The notes under the pieces: generated by a model
Database searches by the model: none
What the model was told of the DNA's origin: nothing
The model's input: only the letters and a program-made list of their open reading frames with translations
From: Neobacillus drentensis NBRC 102427
Lineage (GTDB): Bacteria; Bacillota; Bacilli; Bacillales; Cytobacillaceae
Direction: 5' to 3'
Assembly: GCF_001591445.1 (NCBI RefSeq)
Contig: NZ_BCUX01000054.1
Location: 1-33,933, forward strand
Length of the DNA stretch: 33,933 nt
Part shown: piece by piece, positions 9,402 to 15,978 of the stretch
How the letters are laid out: each line of letters opens with the position of its first letter
Numbering within the stretch: position 1 is the stretch's first letter
Made by a program: the position numbers and the translations under genes

Positions 9402-10325
9402 ATGGGTAATTTAGATTTCCTAGAAATAAGCCGGAATTTTAAGAGTTATTATCAAACACTACGGGATGTCCATTATTATTTAACAAATGATTCGGGGGTG
9501 AAGCCGGAGGAATTAGAAGCCGTTTCCAAGTTATTAAGTAAACTAATTTATGGATTTATTCGGATTAAAGGGATATCATTCCGAGAAATGGATCGTGAAC
9601 AGTTCGAACAAGAATTTAATCTATTTCATCAAGATTTTCTAAATATCATCCAAAAAAGCGGCGAAAATAATGTGGAATTCGATCAATTCACTGCTCTAAT
9701 TGATGAAATCATTGGAATTGCAGTTAAGCGAACTATTGCACTAGGAAAAATAAAAAAAGTAAAACAAGAACTCTTACTCGAGGAGGAAGAAATTGCTGAA
9801 GTAGATGATTCTGAATCGGAATTAAGTTATGAAGAAGAGGATATTGTTACTGAAGATGAAGTAGTTGATAATGTGATCGAAGGGATGGAAGAAATAAAAG
9901 AGGTTGTGCCTGAAGTTGAAACTCTAAGTACAGAAGTTAGATATTTTAGTACTGATGCTGTAACTTTAAGTAATGAAGTTAGACCATTTAGTACGGATGT
10001 TGGAACCCTTAATAATGAAATAGAAGTTATTCTATATGAAATTGAAAATGCTGAGGACGAACAGGCAGAACTGGGTAATGAAAAAGTAGTTGCAGATGTG
10101 GTGAATCAGGTGAATCAGGTTAATCAGGTTAATCAGGTTAATCGGGTGAATGAAATTAATCAGGTGAATGAAGTTAATAAGGTTAATATAGTTAAAGCGG
10201 GGATATTCCCGCCTAAAAAAGTGAAAAATAATTATGTTGATGCTGCTCCAGTGGTTAATAACTTAAATGACAATGAAAGTAGTGGCAATTTCCGTTTTAG
10301 ACCTAGAAGAAGAAAACAACGATGA
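9402..10325 (+). CDS. Unknown acidic low-complexity protein with VNQ tandem repeats
   Basis: A 307-residue protein I do not recognise. Residues 1-120 look globular and mostly helical (aromatic-rich RNFKSYYQTLRDVHYYLTN at the start). Residues 126-170 are very acidic. Residues 173-207 contain about two and a half copies of a 14-residue unit (LSTEVRYFSTDAVT-like). Residues 234-263 are ten VNQ/VNE/VNK triplets, and the C-terminus is strongly basic (FRFRPRRRKQR). No signal peptide or membrane segment is visible. The ATG follows GGAGGGATATTTCTA. The acidic and repeated middle suggests a flexible linker, with the basic tail possibly binding nucleic acid; that is inference only. Confidence 0.75.
   Translation: MGNLDFLEISRNFKSYYQTLRDVHYYLTNDSGVKPEELEAVSKLLSKLIYGFIRIKGISFREMDREQFEQEFNLFHQDFLNIIQKSGENNVEFDQFTALIDEIIGIAVKRTIALGKIKKVKQELLLEEEEIAEVDDSESELSYEEEDIVTEDEVVDNVIEGMEEIKEVVPEVETLSTEVRYFSTDAVTLSNEVRPFSTDVGTLNNEIEVILYEIENAEDEQAELGNEKVVADVVNQVNQVNQVNQVNRVNEINQVNEVNKVNIVKAGIFPPKKVKNNYVDAAPVVNNLNDNESSGNFRFRPRRRKQR
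10101..10190 (+). repeat. Ten-unit 9-bp coding minisatellite
   Basis: Ten consecutive 9-base units of the type GTTAATCAG/GTGAATCAG encode Val-Asn-Gln or close variants (VNR, VNE, INQ, VNK). The first five units differ at only a few bases and the last five have drifted more. The array stays in frame, so changes in copy number would lengthen or shorten the protein without breaking it. Confidence 0.9.
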
Positions 10326-10356
10326 CTAAAAAATCGCCTAACGGCGATTTTTTAGT
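10325..10356. terminator. Bidirectional terminator between convergent genes
   Basis: A 14-pair stem (ACTAAAAAATCGCC with GGCGATTTTTTAGT) around a four-base loop. It gives a T run on both strands, so it can end both the gene at 9402 and the small HTH gene transcribed toward it. Confidence 0.88.
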
Positions 10357-10365
10357 TAATATAAT

Positions 10366-10566
10366 TTAGATTGAGACGTCTCCAATGGAGAAAGAGCAAT
10401 TCAAGACATCAGAAATCTTTGCTAATGTGGAAACCTGAACGTCCAACTCGCCTTCTTCAATGGCTGCAATCGTTCCAGCATTTAATCCTGAAAGCAAAGC
10501 TAGTTTTTCTATTTCAATTTCACGGTTTAATCGCATTTTCTTTAGTTGATGTCCAATATTGTTCAT
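10366..10566 (-). CDS. Small XRE-family helix-turn-helix regulator
   Basis: A 66-residue protein consisting almost only of an HTH_XRE domain: IGHQLKKMRLNREIEIEKLALLSGLNAGTIAAIEEGELDVQVSTL is split into the usual five helices, with the turn near LSGLNAG. It has no ligand or oligomerisation domain, so it resembles small DNA-binding regulators. ATG 10566 follows GAGGGGTG. It has its own promoter with a cre box, yet no clear terminator separates it from deoC, so read-through from the microcompartment operon is possible. Its target is unknown. Confidence 0.82.
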   Translation of the reverse strand: MNNIGHQLKKMRLNREIEIEKLALLSGLNAGTIAAIEEGELDVQVSTLAKISDVLNCSFSIGDVSI

Positions 10567-10583
10567 TTAAGCACCCCTCATTA

Positions 10584-10637
10584 TGTAAGCGATTTCATTT
10601 CTGATATTATTATATTAAACTATTTAAATTTTTACAA
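10584..10637 (-). promoter_or_regulatory. Promoter of the small HTH gene with a perfect cre box
   Basis: On the minus strand TTGTAA (plus 10632-10637) and TATAAT (plus 10609-10614) are 17 bases apart. The plus-strand sequence TGTAAGCGATTTCA (10584-10597) matches the CcpA consensus TGWAANCGNTNWCA at all 14 positions. It lies from about +5 to +18 of the predicted transcript, where CcpA binding would repress. The match is seen directly; regulation is inferred. Confidence 0.72.
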
Positions 10638-10740
10638 TACTTTTACTAGTAGAGGAGAAAAGAAATCTGAGCATTCCACCCCGCAATAATTGCAACATGA
10701 AATACCCAAATTTCCCCTTTTGAAATTAATAAACACCCTA

Positions 10741-11547
10741 TTAATAACCTGTACCTTGTCCGCCAGTAATGATTGCAATACTAGAACTTGCACCAATTCT
10801 TGTCGCACCGGCTTGGATTAGTTTTCTAGCTGTATCTAAGTCTCTGACACAAGCAGAAGCTTTCACACCCATATCCGGGCCAACTGCTTCACGCATAAGT
10901 TTAATGTCTTCAGCCGTGGCACAGCCAGGTCCGAACCCAGTTGATGTTTTCACAAAAGCCGCACCAGCCATTTTTGCTAGAATACAAGCTTTTTTCTTTT
11001 CTTCGATCTCAAGAAGACCGGTTTCAATAATAACTTTAACAGGTGCATAACCATTCGTTGCTAAAACAACACCTTCAATATCTTTTTTCACTGTCTCAAA
11101 GTCACCGGATTTAAGGGCTCCAATGTTCATGACCATGTCAATTTCCGTTGCACCGTTTGCAATTGCATCACGAGTTTCCGCACTTTTTACAAAGGTGCTC
11201 GTTGCACCTAGCGGAAAACCAACAACCGTGGTAATTCCTACTCCAGAACCTTTTAATTCTTTGGCTGCAGTTGCCACCCAATAGGGATTCACACAGACCG
11301 TCGCAAATTTATGTTCTCTTGCTTCTTCACAAAGTTTAACAATTTGGTCTTTAGATGCTTCAGGCTTTAATAATGTATGGTCAATCATCCGAGCGACAGA
11401 TGGTCCAGTAATAATATTGGATGATGATCCTTCTTTGTAAGTCACGTTTCCAGAAGTAACAGGCTTCACTTCTTTCAGCGTTTCTTTATTGGTTAGTTGC
11501 TGCATAATTTGATTTGTAATTTGTTCTACCAATGCATCAATTTGCAT
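10741..11547 (-). CDS. deoC: Deoxyribose-phosphate aldolase with N-terminal encapsulation-peptide-like extension
   Basis: It would cleave 2-deoxyribose-5-phosphate to acetaldehyde and glyceraldehyde-3-phosphate inside the microcompartment. With the start at ATG 11547 (GAGGTGA six bases upstream; an in-frame GTG nine bases earlier overlaps that site) it has 268 residues. That is about 45 longer than ordinary DeoC. The first ~22 residues form a probable amphipathic helix and are followed by a loose linker. The aldolase has the EIDMV aspartate (D137), the Schiff-base lysine K200 in FVKTSTGFG, and K229 in VKAS. Oddly, the phosphate-binding Gly-Gly after VKAS is Ala232-Cys233. It is the last gene of the BMC operon, 15 bases after a BMC-P gene. 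Confidence 0.92.
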   Translation of the reverse strand: MQIDALVEQITNQIMQQLTNKETLKEVKPVTSGNVTYKEGSSSNIITGPSVARMIDHTLLKPEASKDQIVKLCEEAREHKFATVCVNPYWVATAAKELKGSGVGITTVVGFPLGATSTFVKSAETRDAIANGATEIDMVMNIGALKSGDFETVKKDIEGVVLATNGYAPVKVIIETGLLEIEEKKKACILAKMAGAAFVKTSTGFGPGCATAEDIKLMREAVGPDMGVKASACVRDLDTARKLIQAGATRIGASSSIAIITGGQGTGY

Positions 11548-11562
11548 CGTACTCACCTCACA

Positions 11563-11826
11563 TTAATTTAATCGATCAACGATTCCGGCAATGACTGCAT
11601 CAAAAGATCCTTTTGGGTCTTCTAAAATGTCTCTTGCCGATCCACCTTCTTCTAGTATGAGAACATAATCGCCCGCTCCTGCTGAAAACCGGTCAAAGGC
11701 AATCATTGCATCGCCGCATTCCTTACCAGATGCGTCAACAGGGATGACAACCATCAGCTTTTTATTTTGATGACTGGGTGTTTTTATCGTTGCTACGACA
11801 TTTCCAACCACTTTTGCTAGTTTCAT
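11563..11826 (-). CDS. BMC-P (EutN/CcmL-type) pentameric shell vertex protein
   Basis: An 87-residue EutN/CcmL/CsoS4 family protein (KLAKVVGNVVATIKTPSHQNKKLMVV ... YVLILEEGGSAR). Such proteins form pentamers that cap the twelve vertices of a microcompartment shell. It overlaps the preceding BMC-H stop codon as TAATG and has no good ribosome site of its own. Translational coupling to BMC-H is therefore likely, which fits a low dose of vertex protein. It is one of three BMC-P paralogues in this operon and the shortest, lacking the longer loop between the VQP and VAIDT regions of the other two. Confidence 0.92.
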   Translation of the reverse strand: MKLAKVVGNVVATIKTPSHQNKKLMVVIPVDASGKECGDAMIAFDRFSAGAGDYVLILEEGGSARDILEDPKGSFDAVIAGIVDRLN

Positions 11827-12101
11827 TATTTTGCAACAGGAAGAATTTTCTCGATATCGGAGTGTGGTCTTGGAATAACGTGAACAGATAAGAATTCGCC
11901 CACACGCTGCGCTGCATCCGCACCTGCTTCAGTAGCTGCCTTTACTGCACCTACGTCACCGCGCACCATTACACAAACTAACCCGCCGCCAACATTCACT
12001 TTACCAAGCAAGGTAACGTTGGCTGCTTTTGTCATTGCGTCTGCTGCTTCAATTGCTCCAACTAAACCCTTAGTTTCGATCATTCCTAATGCGTTGCTCA
12101 T
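11826..12101 (-). CDS. BMC-H hexameric shell protein
   Basis: A 91-residue single-domain BMC protein (PF00936) very close to PduA/EutM: ALGMIETKGLVGAIEAADAM at the start, VRGDVGAVKAATEAGADAA in the middle and HVIPRPHSDIEKILP at the end. Hexamers tile the shell facets. The pore-lining segment is VGGG (37-40), with Gly39 where PduA has Ser40, which would give a small, uncharged pore edge. A Cys follows at 43. ATG 12101 follows GGAGGAAATATAA; the stop of the previous BMC-P gene lies inside this spacing. Confidence 0.95.
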   Translation of the reverse strand: MSNALGMIETKGLVGAIEAADAMTKAANVTLLGKVNVGGGLVCVMVRGDVGAVKAATEAGADAAQRVGEFLSVHVIPRPHSDIEKILPVAK

Positions 12102-12389
12102 TTATATTTCCTCCATTCGTTTGGTCACATTATAGTAGTCTATTATTCCTAAGATTCCAGCATCTGAAGCTACTAAATCTTTATTAAGCGGTAAGGAGGA
12201 TTCTCTGCTTTTTGCTAAGTACACGAGGTCTCCTGCTCCTGATTGTCCAATCGTATCAATAGCCACAAGTGGTTTGCCTTTGTCATTCAATTGCACATCT
12301 ACTGGTTGGACAATCAGCAGCTTTAAACCTTTTAAATTGTCATCTTTATGCGTACAAACCATATTTCCAATCACTTTGGCCACAAACAT
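12102..12389 (-). CDS. BMC-P (EutN/CcmL-type) shell vertex protein
   Basis: A 95-residue EutN-like pentamer protein: MFVAKVIGNMVCTHKDDNLKG, LLIVQPVDV, LVAIDTIGQSGAGDLVYLAKSRES and a C-terminal GIIDYYNV. I chose ATG 12389 over a TTG two codons upstream because AGG stands seven bases before the ATG. It is the first gene after the 177-bp repeat-bearing gap, so it heads the second half of the BMC operon and may have its own promoter there. Confidence 0.9.
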   Translation of the reverse strand: MFVAKVIGNMVCTHKDDNLKGLKLLIVQPVDVQLNDKGKPLVAIDTIGQSGAGDLVYLAKSRESSLPLNKDLVASDAGILGIIDYYNVTKRMEEI

Positions 12390-12443
12390 TTTCAAACCTG
12401 CTTTCTTTCCTATATATCTCTGAGTTAAACGCTCCTATTTTTC

Positions 12444-12472
12444 TATCTATACTGTTTATCAGCGAATCTCAA
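12444..12472 (-). promoter_or_regulatory. Possible internal promoter of the second half of the BMC operon
   Basis: On the minus strand TTGAGA (plus 12467-12472) and TAGATA (plus 12444-12449) are 17 bases apart. One copy of the CGCTGATAAA repeat lies in the spacer and four more lie upstream. The boxes are only fair matches to sigma-A consensus, so this is a candidate, not a firm call. Confidence 0.35.
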
Positions 12473-12546
12473 CCATTTATCAGCGGTAATTTAATTTTAT
12501 CAGCGATAAATCATTTTTATCAGCGAAACTGAATGTTTTATCAGCG
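12455..12546. repeat. Five direct repeats of TTTATCAGCG at 20-21 bp spacing
   Basis: The decamer TTTATCAGCG occurs without mismatch at 12455, 12476, 12496, 12516 and 12537. The steps are 21, 20, 20 and 21 bases, which is two helical turns. The DNA between copies is AT-rich and not conserved. The array fills most of the only sizeable gap inside the BMC operon. It has no dyad symmetry and the units are far too short for a CRISPR. Confidence 0.92.
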
Positions 12547-12566
12547 AATCTCAGATTTAGTGCTAA

Positions 12567-13022
12567 TTAACGACCCAAGAAACGACTTTCGATTTCCATA
12601 ATTTTTGTGACACGACGATCATGACGGCCGCCGGCAAACTCTGTTTCCAACCATGTTTTCACTAATTGCTTGGCAAGGCCTTCTCCAATAAATTGACCGC
12701 CAATCGATAAAACGTTCGCGTTATTATGCTCTTTACTGTTAATAACTGAAGATAAATCCCAGCAAACGGCAGCGCGGACACCGGGTATCTTGTTTAATAC
12801 CATCCCACTGCCAATACCGACACCATCAATCATGATCCCAACATAGTCATCATTTGTGGCTACCGTTTCGCCCACAAGAAAGGCGATATCCGGATAGTCT
12901 ACTGATTCATTAGCCTTACAGCCGAAATCTAAATATTCATAGCCTAATTCAGTTAAATAGACTTTTAACGTTTCTTTAAGTCCGTATCCACCATGGTCGC
13001 AGCCAATTGCAACTTTTTTCAT
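12567..13022 (-). CDS. rpiB: RpiB/LacAB-family sugar-phosphate isomerase with altered active site
   Basis: A 151-residue RpiB-fold protein, the usual length, with GCDHGGYGLK at 7-16, DYP at 42-44, EHNNANVLSIGG and GGRHDRRV. In ordinary RpiB the proton-transfer residue is Cys66 in an ICGTG motif. Here the motif is I65-D66-G67-V68-G69, so the Cys is Asp and the Thr is Val. The Glu used by the mycobacterial type (six residues later) is also absent; Ser72 is there. Family membership is secure but the reaction is open: ribose-5-phosphate isomerase, a related pentose or hexose isomerase, or a changed activity. There is no encapsulation-like extension. It overlaps the TIM stop codon (ATGA), so the two are translationally coupled. 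Confidence 0.85.
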   Translation of the reverse strand: MKKVAIGCDHGGYGLKETLKVYLTELGYEYLDFGCKANESVDYPDIAFLVGETVATNDDYVGIMIDGVGIGSGMVLNKIPGVRAAVCWDLSSVINSKEHNNANVLSIGGQFIGEGLAKQLVKTWLETEFAGGRHDRRVTKIMEIESRFLGR

Positions 13023-13858
13023 GAATTTTGTTCTCCTTTGGCAAATACATTAATAATTCCATCAAAAGACTGGGCATTCAAACTAGCTCCGCCAACAAGG
13101 ACACCATCGATATCAGGCATGGCGCTGAAATCTGTTGCATTGCTTTCGTTTGCTGAGCCGCCATATAAAATCGAAATGCCCTCAGCTTTTTCATCGATTA
13201 TTTTTTTTAAGATGGACCGGATGTAAGCATGGGTTTGCCCAGCTAATTCGGCAGTTGCCGATTGCCCTGTGCCAATCGCCCAAACCGGTTCGTAGGCAAG
13301 AATAAAATTACTAGAATCGATGTCCTTTAAAGCACCACAAAGCTGCTTTTCTAAAACCTGCTCCGTTTGCAATGCATTCTTTTGTCCTAAGGTTTCGCCG
13401 ATACAGATGATCGGAGTAAGTTCAGACTTAATCGCATGCAGAACCTTTTTATTTACTAACTCATCATCTTCATAAGAATATTGTCTTCGTTCAGAATGGC
13501 CTATAATTACATACTCACAGCCAACATCCCTTAACATACTTCCTGACGACTCTCCCGTGTAAGCCCCTTTGTCCGCCCAGTGAACATTTTGCCCACCCAA
13601 TTCAATCGGCTTACCTGATTGTTTGATCATTAAATGGGCAGGGTATAACAGCTGGGCTGGCGGGCAAATAACGACCGACACGTCCTGGCTGCTGTTAATT
13701 TTTTGGAAAAATTCAGCGGTCTCATTTAGATTTTTATTCATTTTCCAATTGGCAATCACATAGGTTTGCCGATCACTTTGCAGCTGAAGTTCACCAAGAG
13801 ACTGACCAATGACATCTCTTACTAGATTTTTAATATAGCTTTCAATGGATTGTTCCAT
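13019..13858 (-). CDS. Triosephosphate isomerase with N-terminal encapsulation-peptide-like helix
   Basis: A 279-residue triosephosphate isomerase interconverting glyceraldehyde-3-phosphate and dihydroxyacetone phosphate. Catalytic residues are present: N37 and K39 in ANWKMN, H121 in GHSERR, E190 in AYEPVWAIGTG, and the phosphate loop YGGSANESN. Ordinary bacterial TIM has about 250 residues and starts just before the NWKMN motif. Here ~30 extra residues precede it, forming a probable amphipathic helix (SIESYIKNLVRDVIGQSL) and a short linker. That suggests delivery into the BMC, where it would remove the triose phosphate made by DeoC. The gene is separate from any glycolytic gap-pgk-tpi-pgm cluster. 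ATG 13858 follows AAGGTGA. Confidence 0.93.
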   Translation of the reverse strand: MEQSIESYIKNLVRDVIGQSLGELQLQSDRQTYVIANWKMNKNLNETAEFFQKINSSQDVSVVICPPAQLLYPAHLMIKQSGKPIELGGQNVHWADKGAYTGESSGSMLRDVGCEYVIIGHSERRQYSYEDDELVNKKVLHAIKSELTPIICIGETLGQKNALQTEQVLEKQLCGALKDIDSSNFILAYEPVWAIGTGQSATAELAGQTHAYIRSILKKIIDEKAEGISILYGGSANESNATDFSAMPDIDGVLVGGASLNAQSFDGIINVFAKGEQNS

Positions 13859-13869
13859 TTACATTCACC

Positions 13870-14148
13870 TTATTCTGCTTTCGGTAAAATACCTTCCACA
13901 TCGCCGTTTGGACGTGGAATAACATGTACAGATAAAAGCGTACCAACGCGTTGTGCTGCTTCTGCACCAGCTTCAGTTGCAGCTTTTACGGCACCAACAT
14001 CACCGCGGACCATAACTGTCACAATGCCTGCTCCCACTAATTCTCTGCCTACTAAAGAAACGTTTGCAGCTTTCACCATTGCATCGGCTGCTTCAATTGC
14101 ACCTACTAAACCTTTTGTTTCAATCATTCCTAAAGCCTCTTGACCCAT
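13870..14148 (-). CDS. BMC-H hexameric shell protein (second paralogue)
   Basis: A 92-residue PduA-like BMC-H protein, near-identical to the one at 11826 in the facet-forming helices (MIETKGLVGAIEAADAM, VRGDVGAVKAATEAGAEAA, HVIPRP). It differs at the pore loop, VGAG (38-41), with Ala40 at the pore position where the other paralogue has Gly. ATG 14148 is preceded by AGAGGAGGAAATAAA, an excellent ribosome site. The reading frame continues 29 codons upstream to a TTG at 14235 (start MAKTKEEN, low-complexity polar) behind a weaker GGGGTG. A minor, N-terminally extended form is therefore possible. Confidence 0.94.
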   Translation of the reverse strand: MGQEALGMIETKGLVGAIEAADAMVKAANVSLVGRELVGAGIVTVMVRGDVGAVKAATEAGAEAAQRVGTLLSVHVIPRPNGDVEGILPKAE

Positions 14149-14248
14149 TTTATTTCCTCCTCTAGTAACCTCTAATTTTTGGTTTCCTTGTTCTTCTTGT
14201 GAAGTGACTATATTTTCTTCTTTTGTCTTAGCCAATTAACACACCCCA

Positions 14249-15676
14249 CTATATGATTCTTAATCCATCTACTAAAACGCAGCGGCGCTGACGTGTAAAT
14301 GTTTTCGCACTGGTTAATCCCTCACCTGTTGGCCCGGCGATGGTCAGAGTAGTAAAGCCTTCACTTTCAAAGCCTAAGCCAGCGACGGATGGTCCATTTT
14401 TCACAAAAATGGTTGCTTGGATTCCTTGCGCCATCTTCGTTAGATTGGTAATGTTTTGAGAGTGCATTATCGCTGTGTGTCGATTTCCCTTCTCAGCAAT
14501 TACCGCAAGCTCTATCGCTTTATCCACGTCAGGAACTCTGACGATTGGTAAAATTGGCATTAACATTTCTGTCATCACCAATGGGTGATCCTTCGTTGTT
14601 TCAGCAATAATCAATTTCACATTTGGATTTGCTTGAATACCTGCAGCTTGTAAAATCACATAGGCATCTTTACCGATGTAGTCTCTGTTTGGATAAAACT
14701 TATCATTTTTCTTCACTAGTACTTTCTCAAGCAGCTTTTCAAACTGGAAGCCTTTAAGCTCAATTGCTCCACTTTTGACCATTTCTGCTTTAAGGGCATT
14801 GGCTACCTTGTCAACCACGAACACTTCTTTTTCAGCTGTACATAAAACGTTGTTATCAAAGCTTGCGCCCTTGACAATATCTGCTGCTGCCTTTGCGATA
14901 ATCGCTGTCTCATCTACGACAACTGGCGGGTTACCCGGACCAGCCGCAATCACTTTTTTACCAACAGCCATCGCAGCTTTTACAACAGGTCCGCCGCCTG
15001 TGACAACTAGTGCATTTACCTGTGGATGATTCATAACTTGAGCAGATGTTTCAAGATTTGGTGCTGCCACAGAAGTGAGCGCATTTTCAGGGCCGCCCGC
15101 TTCGACAATTGCCTGGTTTAAAAGCTGTAACGTTTTAATCGAAACGCGTTTCGCACTTGGATGCGGGTTGTAAACAACCGTATTACCTGCTGCAATGAGT
15201 GAAATTGAATTGTTGATAACGGTTGCTGCCGGGTTTGTGGAAGGTGTAATTGAACCAAATACGCCAATCGGTGCATACTCAACAATTGTCAAGCCATCAT
15301 CACCTGAATAAGCCGTGCTAATTAAATCCTCAACACCTGGTGTCTTATTTATTGCCAAAAGGATTTTAGCAATCTTATCGTCTACTCTGCCAAGACCTGT
15401 TTCTTCAACAGCAAGCTTCGCTAACTCTTTTGCATACTTGCGGCTTACTGCTCTCATGTTCACGATCATTTGCCGTCTGGTTTCCACAGGAAGTTTGCGA
15501 AGCTTTTCCCAGGCTAGTCTTGCAGCGGCGGCCGCTTCATCAACAGTTGTAAACACCCCGTTGCCTAAGATGACATCAGGCAGTGATGTGACAGTGCTGT
15601 CGTCTTTCTGATTCTCGCCTAATTGATGGAGGACTTGTTCAACCATTTTTTTGATATCGATTTCAGTTATCTGCAA
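14249..15676 (-). CDS. CoA-acylating aldehyde dehydrogenase of BMC type (PduP/EutE-like)
   Basis: A 475-residue enzyme expected to oxidise acetaldehyde with NAD+ and CoA to acetyl-CoA. Residues 1-20 form the encapsulation-peptide-like helix (EIDIKKMVEQVLHQLGE), followed by a linker to about 33. The aldehyde dehydrogenase fold then shows GVFGSITPSTNPAATVI, the GGGP segment and the catalytic cysteine C279 in NNVLCTAEKEV, as in PduP and EutE. The start is a TTG at 15676, nine bases after GGAGG; starting at a later ATG would remove half the helix. The gene lies two bases after the BMC-P stop. No alcohol dehydrogenase is encoded nearby to recycle its NADH. Confidence 0.94.
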   Translation of the reverse strand: MQITEIDIKKMVEQVLHQLGENQKDDSTVTSLPDVILGNGVFTTVDEAAAAARLAWEKLRKLPVETRRQMIVNMRAVSRKYAKELAKLAVEETGLGRVDDKIAKILLAINKTPGVEDLISTAYSGDDGLTIVEYAPIGVFGSITPSTNPAATVINNSISLIAAGNTVVYNPHPSAKRVSIKTLQLLNQAIVEAGGPENALTSVAAPNLETSAQVMNHPQVNALVVTGGGPVVKAAMAVGKKVIAAGPGNPPVVVDETAIIAKAAADIVKGASFDNNVLCTAEKEVFVVDKVANALKAEMVKSGAIELKGFQFEKLLEKVLVKKNDKFYPNRDYIGKDAYVILQAAGIQANPNVKLIIAETTKDHPLVMTEMLMPILPIVRVPDVDKAIELAVIAEKGNRHTAIMHSQNITNLTKMAQGIQATIFVKNGPSVAGLGFESEGFTTLTIAGPTGEGLTSAKTFTRQRRCVLVDGLRII

Positions 15677-15678
15677 AA

Positions 15679-15978
15679 TTAGTTACCTCCTTTTTTAAAG
15701 GTTAAGGTCCCTTGAATTTCAATTTGATCCACAATCCCTACGATTGCGGCGTCAACGGGGACGCCGTTTGTCATTTCTGTTTGTCTTGCTGAACTGCCGC
15801 TGACAAGTAGAACGACTTCGCCCACACCTGATCCAACCGTATCAATCGCAACAAGCGGTTTCCCGTCTTCCTCGATACTTTTCATATCAAGGGGTTGGAC
15901 GATCATAAGTTTTTTCCCTTTTAATTTCTCAGCTTTGGTGGTGGAAACAATCGAACCGACCACTTTACAGATGATCAT
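15679..15978 (-). CDS. BMC-P (EutN/CcmL-type) shell vertex protein
   Basis: A 99-residue EutN-like protein (MIICKVVGSIVSTTKAEKLKG, KLMIVQPLDM, LVAIDTVGSGVGEVVLLVSGSSAR, VDAAIVGIVDQIEI). It is the first shell gene of the operon and one of three vertex paralogues. Its ATG overlaps the stop of the flavoprotein-like gene (ATGA) and is preceded by GGAGGGACGCT. Confidence 0.93.
   Translation of the reverse strand: MIICKVVGSIVSTTKAEKLKGKKLMIVQPLDMKSIEEDGKPLVAIDTVGSGVGEVVLLVSGSSARQTEMTNGVPVDAAIVGIVDQIEIQGTLTFKKGGN

Noticed and set aside
10101..10190. CRISPR or intergenic repeat array
   Set aside because: The 9-bp units are contiguous and in frame inside a coding region.
12455..12546. CRISPR array
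   Set aside because: Units are only ten bases with ten-base gaps, there is no dyad or leader, and no cas gene is present.
13019..13858. Ordinary glycolytic tpi gene
   Set aside because: It lacks gap-pgk-pgm neighbours, carries a 30-residue helical N-terminal extension and overlaps rpiB within a BMC operon.
13850..14143. 97-codon plus-strand open frame over the BMC-H gene
   Set aside because: It is a shadow of the highly biased BMC-H coding sequence. Ala/Thr/Pro-rich translation is typical of antisense frames.
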